NCBI GenBank assembly: GCA_043228905.1
Contig: JBHGNT010000012.1
Location: forward strand, 12,648,001-12,712,000
Reading direction: 5' to 3'
DNA length: 64,000 nucleotides
Origin: Azolla caroliniana
Taxonomy: Eukaryota > Polypodiophyta
Part shown: in pieces, positions 45,201 to 55,202 of the stretch
Position numbering within the stretch: position 1 is the stretch's first letter
How the letters are laid out: each line of letters opens with the position of its first letter
Position numbers and translations under genes: made by a program
The notes under the pieces: model-generated
Databases searched by the model: none
The model's input: only the letters and a program-made list of their open reading frames with translations
What the model was told of the DNA's origin: nothing

Positions 45201-46603
45201 ACTCCAATGGGAATGTAAGTAGACATAAAGCAAGATTGGTTGCAAAAGGATATGCTCAGATGCAAGGGATTGATTATGATGAGACTTTTGCACCGGTTGC
45301 AAAGATGGCAACCTTGAGAACACTACTTGCTGTAGGAGCAGCCAGAAAATGGATTTTGCATCACATGGATGTAAAAAATGCTTTTTTACATGGTAACTTG
45401 GAAGAAGAAGTGTATATGAGTCAACCACCAGGTTTTGAAGATAAGAAACATCCTGATTATGTATGTAAGCTGAAAAAAGCTCTCTATGGACTGAAACAGG
45501 CACCAAGAGCATGGCACAGAGAACTTTCAGATTCTCTGAAAAATCTTGGTTTCAAAATGTCAAAAGCTGATCCTTCTGTGTATGTAAAAAGTGAAAATGA
45601 TTGCATTGTTATTATTCTGATTTATGTAGATGATTTGATTATTGGAGGAGATTCCGTGGATGAAATAAGAAAGTTGAAAAAAAATCTGGAAATGCAGTTT
45701 CATATGAAAGATTTGGGAGATCTGAGATATTTTCTTGGTATTGAAATCATCAGATCTGAAAGTGGTATATGTATGTTGCAAAAACAGTATGCAACAACTA
45801 TGTTGAAAAAGTATGGTATGCTTGGATGCAAACCTATTGCTGTACCACTTGATAAAAACTGCAAGTTGAGGGCTGATTTGGGAGCCAAGATAGAAGATGT
45901 AAACATGTACAGGTCTATGGTGGGCAGCCTTATTTATTTGACTATAACAAGACCTGATTTGAGCTATGCTGTTGGATTAGTCAGCCAGTTTATGCAAGAG
46001 CCAACAAAGCCACATTTGGACTGCATCAGAAGGATTCTGAGGTATGTAAAAGCAACTCAGAACTTTGGACTATTTTACAGGGCTGATCTAGACATAAATC
46101 TGGAAGGATACACAGATGTTGATTGGGCTGGAAGCCAAACAGACAGGAGATCCACAAGTGGATACATGTTTACCTTGGGAAGTGCAGGAATTTCATGGAG
46201 TAGCAAGAAACAGGCTACTGTTGCATTGTCCAGTACAGAAGCTGAGTATAGAGGGGCTGCAATAGCCACATGTGAAGAAGTATGGATCAGAAGACTGCTT
46301 GCTGATCTGGGAGTATATATAGATGGTGCTGTCACAATCTGGTGTGACAATATGAGCAGCATTCAGCTTGCAAAGAACCCAGTGTTCCATGCAAGAACAA
46401 AGCACATTGAGGTGCATTATCACTTTGTTAGAGAAAAAGTGATGGAAGGTGAAGTTGATCTGGTGTATGTGAATACAAATCAGCAGGTTGCTGATATCCT
46501 TACGAAGGGATTGAGTGTGGAAAAACATACACAGTTTCGGAACATGATGGGAGTTGTAAACATTGATGAGATGGCTAAAAAGCAAAATGGAAAAGAAGAT
46601 TGA
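42278..46603 (+). CDS. Copia family A Gag-Pol polyprotein, intact
   Basis: 1441 aa in one frame. Gag (about 1-265, with the Copia Gag layout NFPAWKFRM and an RG-rich segment at 205-265), CCHC knuckle CWYCGKPGHTQAEC (about 272), aspartic protease VDSGASNHM (about 340), GAG-pre-integrase MWHKRIGHIS (about 472), integrase core with LVHTDVWGPT, FIDDCSRKTW and SDGGGEYFS (D-D-E type, about 535-680), RT with ARLVAKGYAQ, MDVKNAFLHG and LIYVDDLIIGG (about 985-1200), RNase H with YTDVDWAGS, LSSTEAEY, CDNMSSIQLA and RTKHIEVHYHF (about 1275-1415). It starts at the first ATG after the PBS. The polyprotein is presumably cleaved by its own protease in cytoplasmic particles; integration is nuclear. Confidence 0.96.
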   Translation: MAAENVGQMVTEKLDKNNFPAWKFRMKNFLMGKGYWDYIEGDLEEAPEIPKENATAAHIKAFKDWNQGARKVMHWLSLSISDSMLGHIQDAMLPKEAWDNLVKLFAVNTKARKLQLKTELNTLEKGKMSINEYALKIKSICESLASINVKIEDDDKVEICLRGLGPQYKSFKTSMLTRDSIPSFSDLVSMLVVEERNQMDDANKGNSENEGQALYNNAGRGRGRGHGRFGSGRTNNNGFQGRGQQAHRGGNNNRGRGSNRGRGKQTYVNDDGCWYCGKPGHTQAECYKKQNDEKRGKGQQSNYASTSEDCEKEGVFVVQHEIAAVAESSQKCNEEFTWYVDSGASNHMTGHANWFESLREPEVPGYVQTGDDTTHQIKHVGDIPLWEERGKTKYMLNVMHVPNFAKNLISVGQIVEQGMQVKFKQSGCYIEKNGKLIAKGKRQGRMFILDVEMPKQISAMFANGTSVISDVEMWHKRIGHISMQTLKNMLRKDAVAGLPNLKKCEMGKVCEACQYGKQNRLPFPHERHVSKNLLDLVHTDVWGPTKNASIGGCRFYVTFIDDCSRKTWVYFMKEKSEVFDCFRKFKCMVEKQAGTRIKCLRSDGGGEYFSNEFSDFLCNLGIRRQFTCRYTPQQNGVAERKNRTLVNIARAMMTEKNMPLYYWAEAVNTTNYILNRCITSGVHEATPEECFYGRKPSLQHLKVFGCLAYVHVPAEVRSKLDPKAEKCIFVGYSEEQKGYRCYNPVTKKIVTSRDVIFDELASWYSPKQNLETDEDCQNEDKDRSENVEDCHRDGDKVGQQSPTSTECSRPSKSSDGKSDSNSWSGKTGQKKSDDKKGKQKMPEYEIPDDLSKNMEDEDSDMSLDDFLGIQEMKIPGMEKEIKNANKKLRRSDREKKTVERFGYDTYMAMHYAYISKVVQIPDPNSFEEAKSEKKWMDAMQEEIDALAENKTWDLVKLPKEKNVVGCKWVYKTKHDSNGNVSRHKARLVAKGYAQMQGIDYDETFAPVAKMATLRTLLAVGAARKWILHHMDVKNAFLHGNLEEEVYMSQPPGFEDKKHPDYVCKLKKALYGLKQAPRAWHRELSDSLKNLGFKMSKADPSVYVKSENDCIVIILIYVDDLIIGGDSVDEIRKLKKNLEMQFHMKDLGDLRYFLGIEIIRSESGICMLQKQYATTMLKKYGMLGCKPIAVPLDKNCKLRADLGAKIEDVNMYRSMVGSLIYLTITRPDLSYAVGLVSQFMQEPTKPHLDCIRRILRYVKATQNFGLFYRADLDINLEGYTDVDWAGSQTDRRSTSGYMFTLGSAGISWSSKKQATVALSSTEAEYRGAAIATCEEVWIRRLLADLGVYIDGAVTIWCDNMSSIQLAKNPVFHARTKHIEVHYHFVREKVMEGEVDLVYVNTNQQVADILTKGLSVEKHTQFRNMMGVVNIDEMAKKQNGKED

Positions 46604-46626
46604 AGAGAACCTCAAGCAAGAATAAG

Positions 46627-46643
46627 TTGAGCTTGAGGGGGAG
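46627..46643 (+). other. Polypurine tract of Copia family A
   Basis: TTGAGCTTGAGGGGGAG abuts the 3' LTR. Confidence 0.88.
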
Positions 46644-47109
46644 TGTTGAGAAGCAAGCTCAACATGGTATCTGATGCTTATGAGAAATAAGCTATAGTAG
46701 CTATTTAGCTACTAGTGAACAAAAAGGTAAAACAGCTATTTAGCTAGTGACAGCTAATTAGCTAGTGAACAACTATTTAGCGACTGACAGCTAATTAGCT
46801 ACTGGCAGCTAATTAGCTACATGTGTAATAACTTATGACTTAGGTAAAAATAAGTGAGAGTGAATAAGTAGTAAGAAGTAAGGAAAAACAGAGTATAGTG
46901 AGTAGAGAACTCTGAGAGAGAGTGAGAGACCAGAAGACTGACAAGAGCAAGTTGAGCTCTACATGTAATAGAAGAAAACCATTTTGCTACTACAGAGGTA
47001 AGTCCCCTTTCCTTTCTCTGTCTGTTTAGAGCACGCTAACGATCCAGCACACTACGATCCGCCGCGCACATAAGAAGAGCTCGAGTGCCTTCTTCACGTT
47101 TTCTTAACA
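46644..47109 (+). repeat. 3' LTR of Copia family A
   Basis: 466 bp, the same as 41668-42133 apart from about three substitutions. Followed by CTTTC at 47110-47114. Confidence 0.95.
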
Positions 47110-47114
47110 CTTTC

Positions 47115-47997
47115 AATACTGTTAGTACTGAATAATTCAGAAAAAAAATTAGAGAAAAAGAAAATCGATTTTGGAGAGTGGGGTGACTGTAGTACAAGTG
47201 TCATTTACTGTAGAAGGAGTGGGGGGAACACGTGAGGAGATGTTCTTCCATTTTGGGGGCTATTTTCCCCTCACGTCGATTTTGGCGCTTCCCCTCATAC
47301 TCCTCTTCCTCTATCCCTCTGAGCTTTTCATCACAGACATCCATGTCACGTTTCTGATTTTCCTTCAATCTAAATCTCAGACATCCATGTCTGGTTGGAG
47401 AGTTTGAGTTGAGGATTTCTGATTTTTTTAGGGTTTCTGTTTTTGTTAGGGTTTAGGTTGAGGTACAGAGATTGTTCTGAGGGTTTAGGTAGCAGCCAAT
47501 AGTGACTTCTTCGACAACGACTTTCTTACTTCCACCGATTGCAGTTGATGTCGTGGTGATTTGGGGCTTTTTCCACCAAATCGAGGCGGCATTGGAGGTT
47601 CCTTCCACCAAATCAAGGCGGCATATCCAACGGTCCCTCCACCATTGGAGGTTCCTTCCACCAAATCGAGGCTGCATATCCACGCTCCCTCCACCATTGG
47701 AGGTTCCTTCCACCAAATCGAGGCGGCATATCCAACGCTCCCTCCACCATTGGAGGTTCCTTCCATCCATTTTTTTATTTTCAGTACTAAAATGTTTCAT
47801 TTCTTCATATTTCAGTACTAAATTTTTAGAATTGACATTTGTCATATTTGATATGTAATTCTAATGTTTGAAACAAAATATTTCTCACTTTGCAGGCCAC
47901 ATTTAAAAACATTTGATTGTGTTTTCTTGGTTGAGTCTATATAACATTAACTACTTTCGCAAGACACTTAATTTTTGTGGATAAATCTAGTGACCGA
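47115..47997 (+). other. Left part of large transposon, leader of transposase gene
   Basis: Non-coding. Starts with TTAGTACTGAA, continuing the AGTACT motif seen at 41631 and 41659. A 53-bp minisatellite lies at about 47570-47768. Pyrimidine-rich leader sequence precedes the first in-frame ATG at 47998. The short open frames here come from the minisatellite. Confidence 0.5.
47570..47768. repeat. 53-bp minisatellite
   Basis: ATTGGAGGTTCCTTCCACCA recurs at 47591, 47644 and 47696, with a shortened copy at 47749 (period 52-53 bp); the units include AAATCGAGGCGGCATATCCA. Confidence 0.92.
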
Positions 47998-48601
47998 ATG
48001 GGGGTTCCTAACGAGAGTAAGTTCTCAAGTAACTCATGCATATCTGAAAGGACTAAGAGACGAGTGGTTCTTCACATAGTCCGTTATTTGGTAGAAATAA
48101 CGAAGAGATTTAGTGAAGAGGATCGTAGGGATATTATCCGTAGAGTGTTACACCATCAAAGTTTGAATGAAGACATGGAGAGAATAAAATTTAGGGACCA
48201 ATGTGTTTCAGAAGAGATTGTGGAGTCTATGAAGTCATCCCTAGACTTAGTGAAAGGTGTAGAGAGCTTAGACAAACTTGCTACAAAGAGGGCAGCCCTA
48301 CACATGGTTGTGAACGGTGCGAGAGAAAAAAAATATAGTGATACTAAAGTTGCCTTAGCCCTGGGTATTCAAAGAAGGAACTTGAGGAAACATCGCCGAA
48401 ATATACACTCAAGCAAATTCAAGTGGCTAGGGTTGGGACGTAGACGACGATGTGATGCCTTATCTCAAGAGATTATTGAGAAAGTGGATTCATTTTGGGC
48501 CAAAAATACGCGTCTCACCAAATAAGAAGGACGTGTGTAGACAACGAATAAGTCAGGGTACGTACCAGATTCACCCTAGACACTTCTTGGAGATGACAGA
48601 G
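47998..48601 (+). CDS. Transposase exon 1
   Basis: Open from an in-frame upstream stop; the first ATG is at 47998. The frame stops at 48523-48525, but the sense continues in another frame from 48512 (VSPNKKDVCRQ), consistent with a 2-bp loss or 1-bp gain near 48512. Ends at donor G|GTATTC. Confidence 0.75.
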
Positions 48602-48693
48602 GTATTCCATTTTTTTATATCAATTCACATTCCATAACTTTGTGTTTTGACCAAGTGAATATTAATATTTGCTATATATATTGGTTGATGTAG

Positions 48694-49643
48694 GTTGAAT
48701 TGTACATGAACTTTAAAGACCAACATCCAAGCTTGACTGTTGGATTCCGCAAGTTCCAAGGTTTGAAACCATTTTATGTTAGAAAATTAAATGAGAGGAA
48801 TACATGTTGTTGTGTGTACCATGTGAAGATGGACATGTTAAGGCTAGCAGTGAATGCAATGCGTATTGATTCTAAGGGTATACACGGGGAATTATGTGTC
48901 TGCACTTGTGAGATTTGTAGACCAAATGGGGAGGATAATAGGTGTAATGCACGAAACATGACTTATGCATCCGTTTTTGAGCTATGGAGGTCTTGTGTTT
49001 GTGAAAAAGAACCATCATGTGAGTGGCATCGTCGTACATGTCTATTAAGAACATGTAAGGTTTGTTCGCTACCATTATTTTGTAGGCAGGAGCTTGATTT
49101 GGGAAATAGTCATATCGTGAAATGGAAATATTTGGAGTATGTGACTGAAAATATTGGCAAGGGAGTTGTAACTAAGCGTATCAAGGAAGTATATAAGGAG
49201 ACATGTGCTGCTACCCTTGTCTCAGAATTTAAGAAACAACTTGGGGAGTTCATTCCACATAACTTCCGGAGTTATTGGCAAAATTCACAGTTCAAGGAAT
49301 GTATTAATAACTTACCAATGGGTGTCATCGTATCCGTTATTGATTTTGCAGAAAACTATACATTTAAAGTTCAAAATGAGGTTCAATCAATGCATTGGTA
49401 CAATGATCAATGTACAAAACTTGTACATATTTGCTATTGGAGGCAAGACGGTGAGTTACATAAGAAATCAATATTTTACATTTCAGATGATAAAAAGCAC
49501 GATACACTATTTGTTCAACATTGTTTTAAGCTTCACCATGCAGATTTATTTTCTCTAGGGTTAACCTTTAATCGTCATTGGGTTTGGTCTGATGGTGCTG
49601 CCTCGCAGTTTAAGGCGGCACGATCGTTCTACTTTATCGCCAG
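48694..49643 (+). CDS. Transposase exon 2 (zinc-binding block and first two acidic blocks)
   Basis: Acceptor TTGATGTAG at 48685-48693, open throughout, donor AG|GTAATT at 49643. Contains the Cys-rich block (48890-49085), VIDFAENYTF near 49340 and VWSDGAASQF near 49590. Confidence 0.8.
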
Positions 49644-49859
49644 GTAATTTTTAATCCATATGTTTCGTACTTATCATGCAATGTGTAAGGAAGTAATTCT
49701 TGTGTTAGTGGATGCATACTAATTATGTTTGTAACTATTAACAAACAGTACTATTCACATGGATGCATACTAATTATGTTTGTAACTATTCGAATCTTGC
49801 ACTTGTGAATGGATGCATGCATACTAATTTTGTTTGTACTATGTTGTATGTTGTATCTG

Positions 49860-50437
49860 TACTAAATCAGTATTTATTGAAGGATGTAAAGTACTCGTAT
49901 TGTACTCTATAGTATTGTCCGTCCTTAAGAGAATTGTACTAAGTAACTTTTAATCCATGTGAAGTGTTCTCCATAGACACATTGTACTATGTTGTGTTTA
50001 CAGAAGGATGTAAAGTACTCATCTTGTACTCATAGTATTGTCCGTCCTTAAGAGAATTGTACTAATTATCTTTTTATCCATGTGAAGTGTTCTCCATAGA
50101 CACATTGTACTATGTTGTGTGTTGTATCTGTACTATGTTGTGTGTATAGAAGGATGTAAAGTACTCATCTTCTACTTATAGTATTGTCCGTCCTTAAGAG
50201 AATTGTACTAATTATGTTTTAATCCATGTGAAGGGTTCTCCATAGACACATTGTACTATGTTGTGTTTACAAAAGGATGTAAAGTACTCATCTTGTGCTC
50301 ATAGTATTGTCCGTCCTTAAGAGAATTGTACTAAGTATCGATTAATCCATGTGAAGGGTTCTCCATAGACACATTGTACTATGTTGTGTTTACAAAAGGA
50401 TGTAAAGTACTCATCTTGTACTCATAGTATTGTCCGT
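49860..50437. repeat. Tandem repeat, 122-146 bp unit, left part
   Basis: Units anchored by GTCCGTCCTTAAGAGAATTGTACTA start at 49918, 50041, 50187 and 50309. A further unit at 50433 is interrupted by Copia family B. Length variants differ by a 24-bp TGTTGTATCTGTACTATGT segment. Confidence 0.92.
50433..50437. other. Target-site duplication TCCGT (left)
   Basis: TCCGT before the Copia family B 5' LTR; repeated at 55851-55855. Confidence 0.92.
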
Positions 50438-51085
50438 TGTTGGGATTTCGGTCCCTCCGGATGGGATGTCCGGAGATGAATGACGGCAAGCCCGGAGGCT
50501 GTTACGGAACCGTATGATGAAGAGTACCCGGCATGAAGCCGGATGAAGAGTACCCGGTTACGGAGCCGGATGCTGAAGACCCCGGTTACGGAGCCGGATG
50601 ACGTATGTACCCGGAGAGAGATCCGGATGCGGGGACATATCTGTGAATCTGTTTGCCAAGGGCCCTTGAGGCTATATTTGTAAATAGCCCGAAAGTCATA
50701 TGTGTATAAATATGACTTAGGGCAAACAACTTATGTTGCTGCTCATTTCTTTTCTGTTTTTCCACTAAGAGGCAGCGAAGCGAGAGCAGCCGAGAGAGAG
50801 TGAGAGAGAAGGAGGAAGGAAGAGGTCGACGCCTCTGTGTAATACCGCCGCCTGTGGCGAGGACAGCGAGCTCAAGGTCGTTGCCTTGCAGCTCGCCATT
50901 GTACATTCCCGCGTATAGTGATAGTTGGAGTCTTGCACTCCCGTGGTTTTTTCCCATTTAGGGTTTTTCCACGTAAAACATCCAGTGTGCCCTTCTCTCT
51001 ATTGTTTTTTTCGTGACTGTTGTATTTCCCGTTTTCTGTGAATCGATCCTGTTCCTCGGTTGTGGCCGAGCACTGTTTTACAACA
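50438..51085 (+). repeat. 5' LTR of Copia family B
   Basis: 648 bp. U3 has repeated GAGTACCCGG and GGTTACGGAGCCGGATG units (50520-50625). TATA-like TATAAATATGAC at about 50705. Confidence 0.95.
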
Positions 51086-51087
51086 AG

Positions 51088-51099
51088 TGGTATCAGAGC
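51088..51099 (+). other. Copia family B primer binding site
   Basis: TGGTATCAGAGC two bases after the LTR. Confidence 0.93.
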
Positions 51100-51115
51100 G
51101 ACGGTAACACAGAAA

Positions 51116-54100
51116 ATGGAAGGCGGTAGCAGCGGGCAGCCGGGGATGATGGTGCTGAATGCGCAGAACTACGCCGACTGGAAGATAAAGATGGAGGATT
51201 TGCTCATTGTTCGGGACCTGTATGAACCGATCGACAGGTCGGAAATACCCAAGGGGGTACTTGAGACGGAGTGGAGGCTTCTGAACCGGAAAGCCGTTGC
51301 AACCATTCGGCAATACGTCGACGTGAGCGTTCTACAACACGTGGCGAACGACACAAACGCATATGAGATGTGGAGGAAGCTGTCGGGCCTCTACGAGAGG
51401 AAGAATGCGTTGAACCGGACCTCCCTGATGAGAAAGATAGTGAACCTCAAGTACCGGGACGGCGAGAGTATGGTGGAACACGTAAGCACGTTCATGGGAT
51501 TCGTGAACCAGCTTGCGGCGATCAAGTTCCCGTTGGAGGATGCAATGCAAGCCATCATCCTGATGTGTACATTGCCGGACAGCTGGGAGAACTTGGTGGT
51601 GACTCTCAGCACCTCCTGCACCGAAGATAACTTGTCCCTACAAATGGTAAAGACAAGTATTTTGAACGAAGAAGCGCGTCGGAGAGATAAAGAACCGGTC
51701 TCCGACTCGAAGGCGCTGCTTACCGAATCGGAACGGGGAAGACAATGGAACCGGAGTCCGCAAAGATGGGAGAAGTCGGGGACCCGGTCGCAGTCAAGAG
51801 GAAGACCCACATGCTTCCACTGTGGGAAGCCGGGGCACTTCCGGAAGAATTGTCGGCATTACCGAAAAGACAACGGAGCCGACGACACCGATTCGAAGAA
51901 GTCACCGGAGAGAAACGGTGCATACCGGGGAGCCACGGACCGGAGAGGTCCGGATCGGCGAGGGCAGGACCGGAAAGGAACGACGGCACTCGCGGCAAGT
52001 GAGGAAGAAATCATGCTCATCACCGAAGAAGGTGAGCTAAACATTGCTGGCGATGAGACGACCTGGGTGGTCGATTCCGGAGCGTCGTTCCACCTGACCC
52101 CGGAGAGAAGATACTTCTCATCCTACACAGCCGGTGAGCATGGCTGTGTTCGGATGGGAAATGAAGGTACGTGCCGGATTTCCGGCATAGGAGACGTGTG
52201 GTTGACAACCCCGACCGGATGCAAAATGCTGCTGAAGGATGTCCGACACGTTCCGGAGGTTCGATTGAACCTGATTTCGGCCGGTAGGCTAGACGATGAA
52301 GGCTACACAGGTAGCATCCAGAACGGCGTAATGAAGTTCAGCAAAGGGAGCCTGATAGTGGCTCGGGCCCGGAAAGACAACACACTGTACCTGATGAATG
52401 CCCGGTTATGTCCGGAAGAGCTGAATGTGGCAACCGACACTGCCGGTGAGCTGTGGCACAAAAGACTGTGCCACATGAGTGTGAAGGGGATGAAGAGGCT
52501 TGCAGAAGACAACCTTATTCCAGTGAAGCAAGTGCACCTGGAGAAGTGCACCGATTGCCTGGCCGGTAAGCAGAACCGAACCTCCTTCCATTCAAGGCCA
52601 CCGACGAGACGTAGCGCACCACTGGAGTTGCTGCACACTGATGTGTGTCAGGTAGAAACGAAGTCACATGGCGGAGCCCAGTACTTCGTAACATTCATAG
52701 ATGATCATAGCCGAAAATTGTGGACGGCACCGCTGAAGACAAAGGACCAAGTGTTGTGCGTCTTCAAAGAACTCCACGCGAGAGTGGAAAGGGAATCCGG
52801 CAAGAAACTGAAATCGATACGAGCGGATAACGGAGGGGAATACCGGGGGCAGTTCCAGGAGTACTGTCGCTCGAAGGGAATCCGGCTCGAGTTTACTGTG
52901 CCGAAGACGCCGGAACTAAACGGGCTGGCCGAGAGGATGAACCGGACCATAATGGAGAGGGTCCGGAGTATGTTGGCGCATGCGAAATTACCCAAGGGGT
53001 TTTGGGCTGAGGCAATGTCGACGGCGACATACGTGATAAACAGATCACCCTCAGTACCTTTGGACGGAGACACGCCGCAGAAAGTGTGGACCGGTAAGGA
53101 AGTGTCCTACCGGCATCTGAAGGTGTTCGGGTGTCTCGCATACGTGCATGTGGCAAAGGACCGGAGAGGAAAGCTAGATCCAAAGACCCGGCCATGCATA
53201 TTCCTCGGTTACGGCGATGACGAGTTCGGCTACCGAGTATGGGACCCAGTCGACAAGAAGATATTCCGGAGTCGTGATATCATCTTCATGGAGAACAAGA
53301 CACTCGCCGACTGGGAGTCGGAGAAGAAGATGAAGAGCTCCAAGTCGACCGGTGAGGATCAACTCTACGAGGAGCAGTCCCGACCGGCAAGGGACCGGTT
53401 AGCACTCGAGGATCCGGCCGAAGACGGTGAAGAAACAGAACCGGCCGAAGAAGATGAAAATGATACCGGAACCGGCCCCGATCCCGAAATGGATTCGGAT
53501 GAAGAAGAAGAATCGGAAGAACCGGTTACCGAAGCTCCCGGACGGAGATATCCCCTAAGAGAGAGGAGGGCCCCCCGGAGATTCCCGGATCCAGAGCACG
53601 TGCTGCTAACCGACGAGGGGGAGCCGGAAAGTTTTGAAGAAGCAAAGCTTGACAACCATAGCCGCAGGTGGTTAAGTGCCATGCAGGAGGAGATGGATTC
53701 CCTGCATGAGAACCACACATATGAACTTGTGGAGTTGCCGAAAGGTAAGCGGGCACTTCGAAACAAGTGGGTGTTCAAGCTGAAACCGGGAGATGCCGGA
53801 AGCCCCCCGAGATACAAAGCCAGGATCGTAGTGAAGGGGTTCCAGCAGAAGAAGGGCGTCGACTTCGACGAGATATTTGCCCCGGTAGTGAAGATGACCT
53901 CCATCCGGACGGTGCTGAGCATAGCGGCAAGCATGGACCTCGAGGTAGAACAGATGGACGTGAAGACGGCATTCCTTCACGGGGACCTCGAAGAAGAGAT
54001 CTACATGCAACAACCAGAAGGATTCGAGAAGAAAGGGAAGGAGCACCTGGTATGCCGGTTGAAGAAGAGCCTTTACGGACTGAAGCAGGCTCCCCGGCAA

Positions 54101-55192
54101 TGGTACCGAAAGTTCGACTCCTTCATGACCGACGAAGGGTACCACAAAACGCAGTCTGATCACTGCGTGTTTGTGAAGAAGTTCAAAGGAGGAGACTCTC
54201 TAATACTCCTCCTGTACGTGGACGACATGTTGATCGTCGGACGGGACCAGGTCAAGATACGGGCGCTGAAGAAAGCGCTTCACCGAACCTTCTCAATGAA
54301 GGACCTGGGTCCGGCGAGGCAAATACTAGGGATGCACATCATCCGGGACCGGAAGAAGAAGCAGTTGTGGCTGTCACAGGAGAAGTACGTGACAAAGGTG
54401 CTTCACCGGTTCAACATGTCGGAAGCAAGACCGGTCGGGTCAACCCTCCCGGCAAACTGCAAGTTGTCCAGCAAGCAAAGCCCCAAGACAAAGGCTGAGA
54501 AAGAGGACATGATGAAAGTACCATATGCCTCTGCCGTCGGAAGCTTGATGTACGCAATGGTGTGTACAAGACCGGACATAGGATATGCAGTTGGAGTGGT
54601 GAGCCGGTACATGAGCAATCCCGGCAAAGAGCACTGGAACGCGGTCAAGTGGATACTCCGATACCTGAAGGGCACGGCAAACGTGTGCCTCCGATTCGGC
54701 TCCGGTAAGCCCGAATTCGACGGCTTTACCGATTCGGATATGTCGGCTGATGCAGATACCAGCCGGTCCACATCAGGGTATGTGATGACGTATGCAGGTG
54801 GAGCTGTTTCGTGGCAGTCGAGGCTACAGAAGACGGTTGCGCTGTCAACCACGGAGGCGGAGTACATGGCGGCTGTTGAAGCCGGCAAGGAAATAATATG
54901 GATGAAGGACTTCATTAGAGAGCTCGGTATCCGGCAGGAGGAGTACCGACTCTACTGCGATAGTCTGAGTGCCATCCACCTTGCGAAGAACGCGGCCTAC
55001 CATTCCCGGACGAAACACATCCAGCGTAGATACCACTGGATCCGGGAAAGAGTAGAAGACAAGGAGTTCGTGCTGACGAAGATCCACACGGACGAGAACG
55101 GGTCGGATATGCTGACCAAGGTGCTCACACCCGACAAGCTGGAAGCATGCCGGAAGAGGATCGGGTTGGAGAGACATCCCATGCCGAAGTGA
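51116..55192 (+). CDS. Copia family B Gag-Pol polyprotein, intact
   Basis: 1358 aa from ATG 51116. The frame is open further upstream through the PBS into the LTR, but the first ATG after the PBS is the sensible start. Gag (about 1-225; QNYADWKIKMEDLL and SLQMVKTSILNEEARR), CCHC knuckle CFHCGKPGHFRKNC (about 232), protease VDSGASFH (about 318), LWHKRLCHMS (about 446), integrase core with LLHTDVC, FIDDHSRKLW and RADNGGEYRG (about 505-580), RT with YKARIVVKGFQQ, MDVKTAFLHGDLEE and LLYVDDMLIVG (about 895-1040), RNase H with SLMYAMVCTRPD, LSTTEAEYM and CDSLSAIHLAKN (about 1140-1330). All catalytic motifs are intact. Confidence 0.96.
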   Translation: MEGGSSGQPGMMVLNAQNYADWKIKMEDLLIVRDLYEPIDRSEIPKGVLETEWRLLNRKAVATIRQYVDVSVLQHVANDTNAYEMWRKLSGLYERKNALNRTSLMRKIVNLKYRDGESMVEHVSTFMGFVNQLAAIKFPLEDAMQAIILMCTLPDSWENLVVTLSTSCTEDNLSLQMVKTSILNEEARRRDKEPVSDSKALLTESERGRQWNRSPQRWEKSGTRSQSRGRPTCFHCGKPGHFRKNCRHYRKDNGADDTDSKKSPERNGAYRGATDRRGPDRRGQDRKGTTALAASEEEIMLITEEGELNIAGDETTWVVDSGASFHLTPERRYFSSYTAGEHGCVRMGNEGTCRISGIGDVWLTTPTGCKMLLKDVRHVPEVRLNLISAGRLDDEGYTGSIQNGVMKFSKGSLIVARARKDNTLYLMNARLCPEELNVATDTAGELWHKRLCHMSVKGMKRLAEDNLIPVKQVHLEKCTDCLAGKQNRTSFHSRPPTRRSAPLELLHTDVCQVETKSHGGAQYFVTFIDDHSRKLWTAPLKTKDQVLCVFKELHARVERESGKKLKSIRADNGGEYRGQFQEYCRSKGIRLEFTVPKTPELNGLAERMNRTIMERVRSMLAHAKLPKGFWAEAMSTATYVINRSPSVPLDGDTPQKVWTGKEVSYRHLKVFGCLAYVHVAKDRRGKLDPKTRPCIFLGYGDDEFGYRVWDPVDKKIFRSRDIIFMENKTLADWESEKKMKSSKSTGEDQLYEEQSRPARDRLALEDPAEDGEETEPAEEDENDTGTGPDPEMDSDEEEESEEPVTEAPGRRYPLRERRAPRRFPDPEHVLLTDEGEPESFEEAKLDNHSRRWLSAMQEEMDSLHENHTYELVELPKGKRALRNKWVFKLKPGDAGSPPRYKARIVVKGFQQKKGVDFDEIFAPVVKMTSIRTVLSIAASMDLEVEQMDVKTAFLHGDLEEEIYMQQPEGFEKKGKEHLVCRLKKSLYGLKQAPRQWYRKFDSFMTDEGYHKTQSDHCVFVKKFKGGDSLILLLYVDDMLIVGRDQVKIRALKKALHRTFSMKDLGPARQILGMHIIRDRKKKQLWLSQEKYVTKVLHRFNMSEARPVGSTLPANCKLSSKQSPKTKAEKEDMMKVPYASAVGSLMYAMVCTRPDIGYAVGVVSRYMSNPGKEHWNAVKWILRYLKGTANVCLRFGSGKPEFDGFTDSDMSADADTSRSTSGYVMTYAGGAVSWQSRLQKTVALSTTEAEYMAAVEAGKEIIWMKDFIRELGIRQEEYRLYCDSLSAIHLAKNAAYHSRTKHIQRRYHWIRERVEDKEFVLTKIHTDENGSDMLTKVLTPDKLEACRKRIGLERHPMPK

Positions 55193-55202
55193 AGGGGGAG
55201 TT

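Larger units (their letters stand above)
41668..47109 (+). mobile_element. Copia family A, intact
   Basis: 466-bp LTRs (41668-42133, 46644-47109; about three differences seen), TSD CTTTC, PBS 42134-42145, one uninterrupted gag-pol frame, and polypurine tract 46627-46643. All parts needed for autonomous activity are present. Confidence 0.95.

Noticed and set aside
50586-50957. 123-aa minus-strand open frame, repeated at 55351-55722
   Set aside because: It lies wholly within the two family B LTRs, which explains the duplication; no recognisable protein content.
51020-51115. Extension of the family B polyprotein upstream of ATG 51116
   Set aside because: It would begin inside the LTR and run through the PBS; the Met at 51116 directly after the PBS is the normal Copia start.
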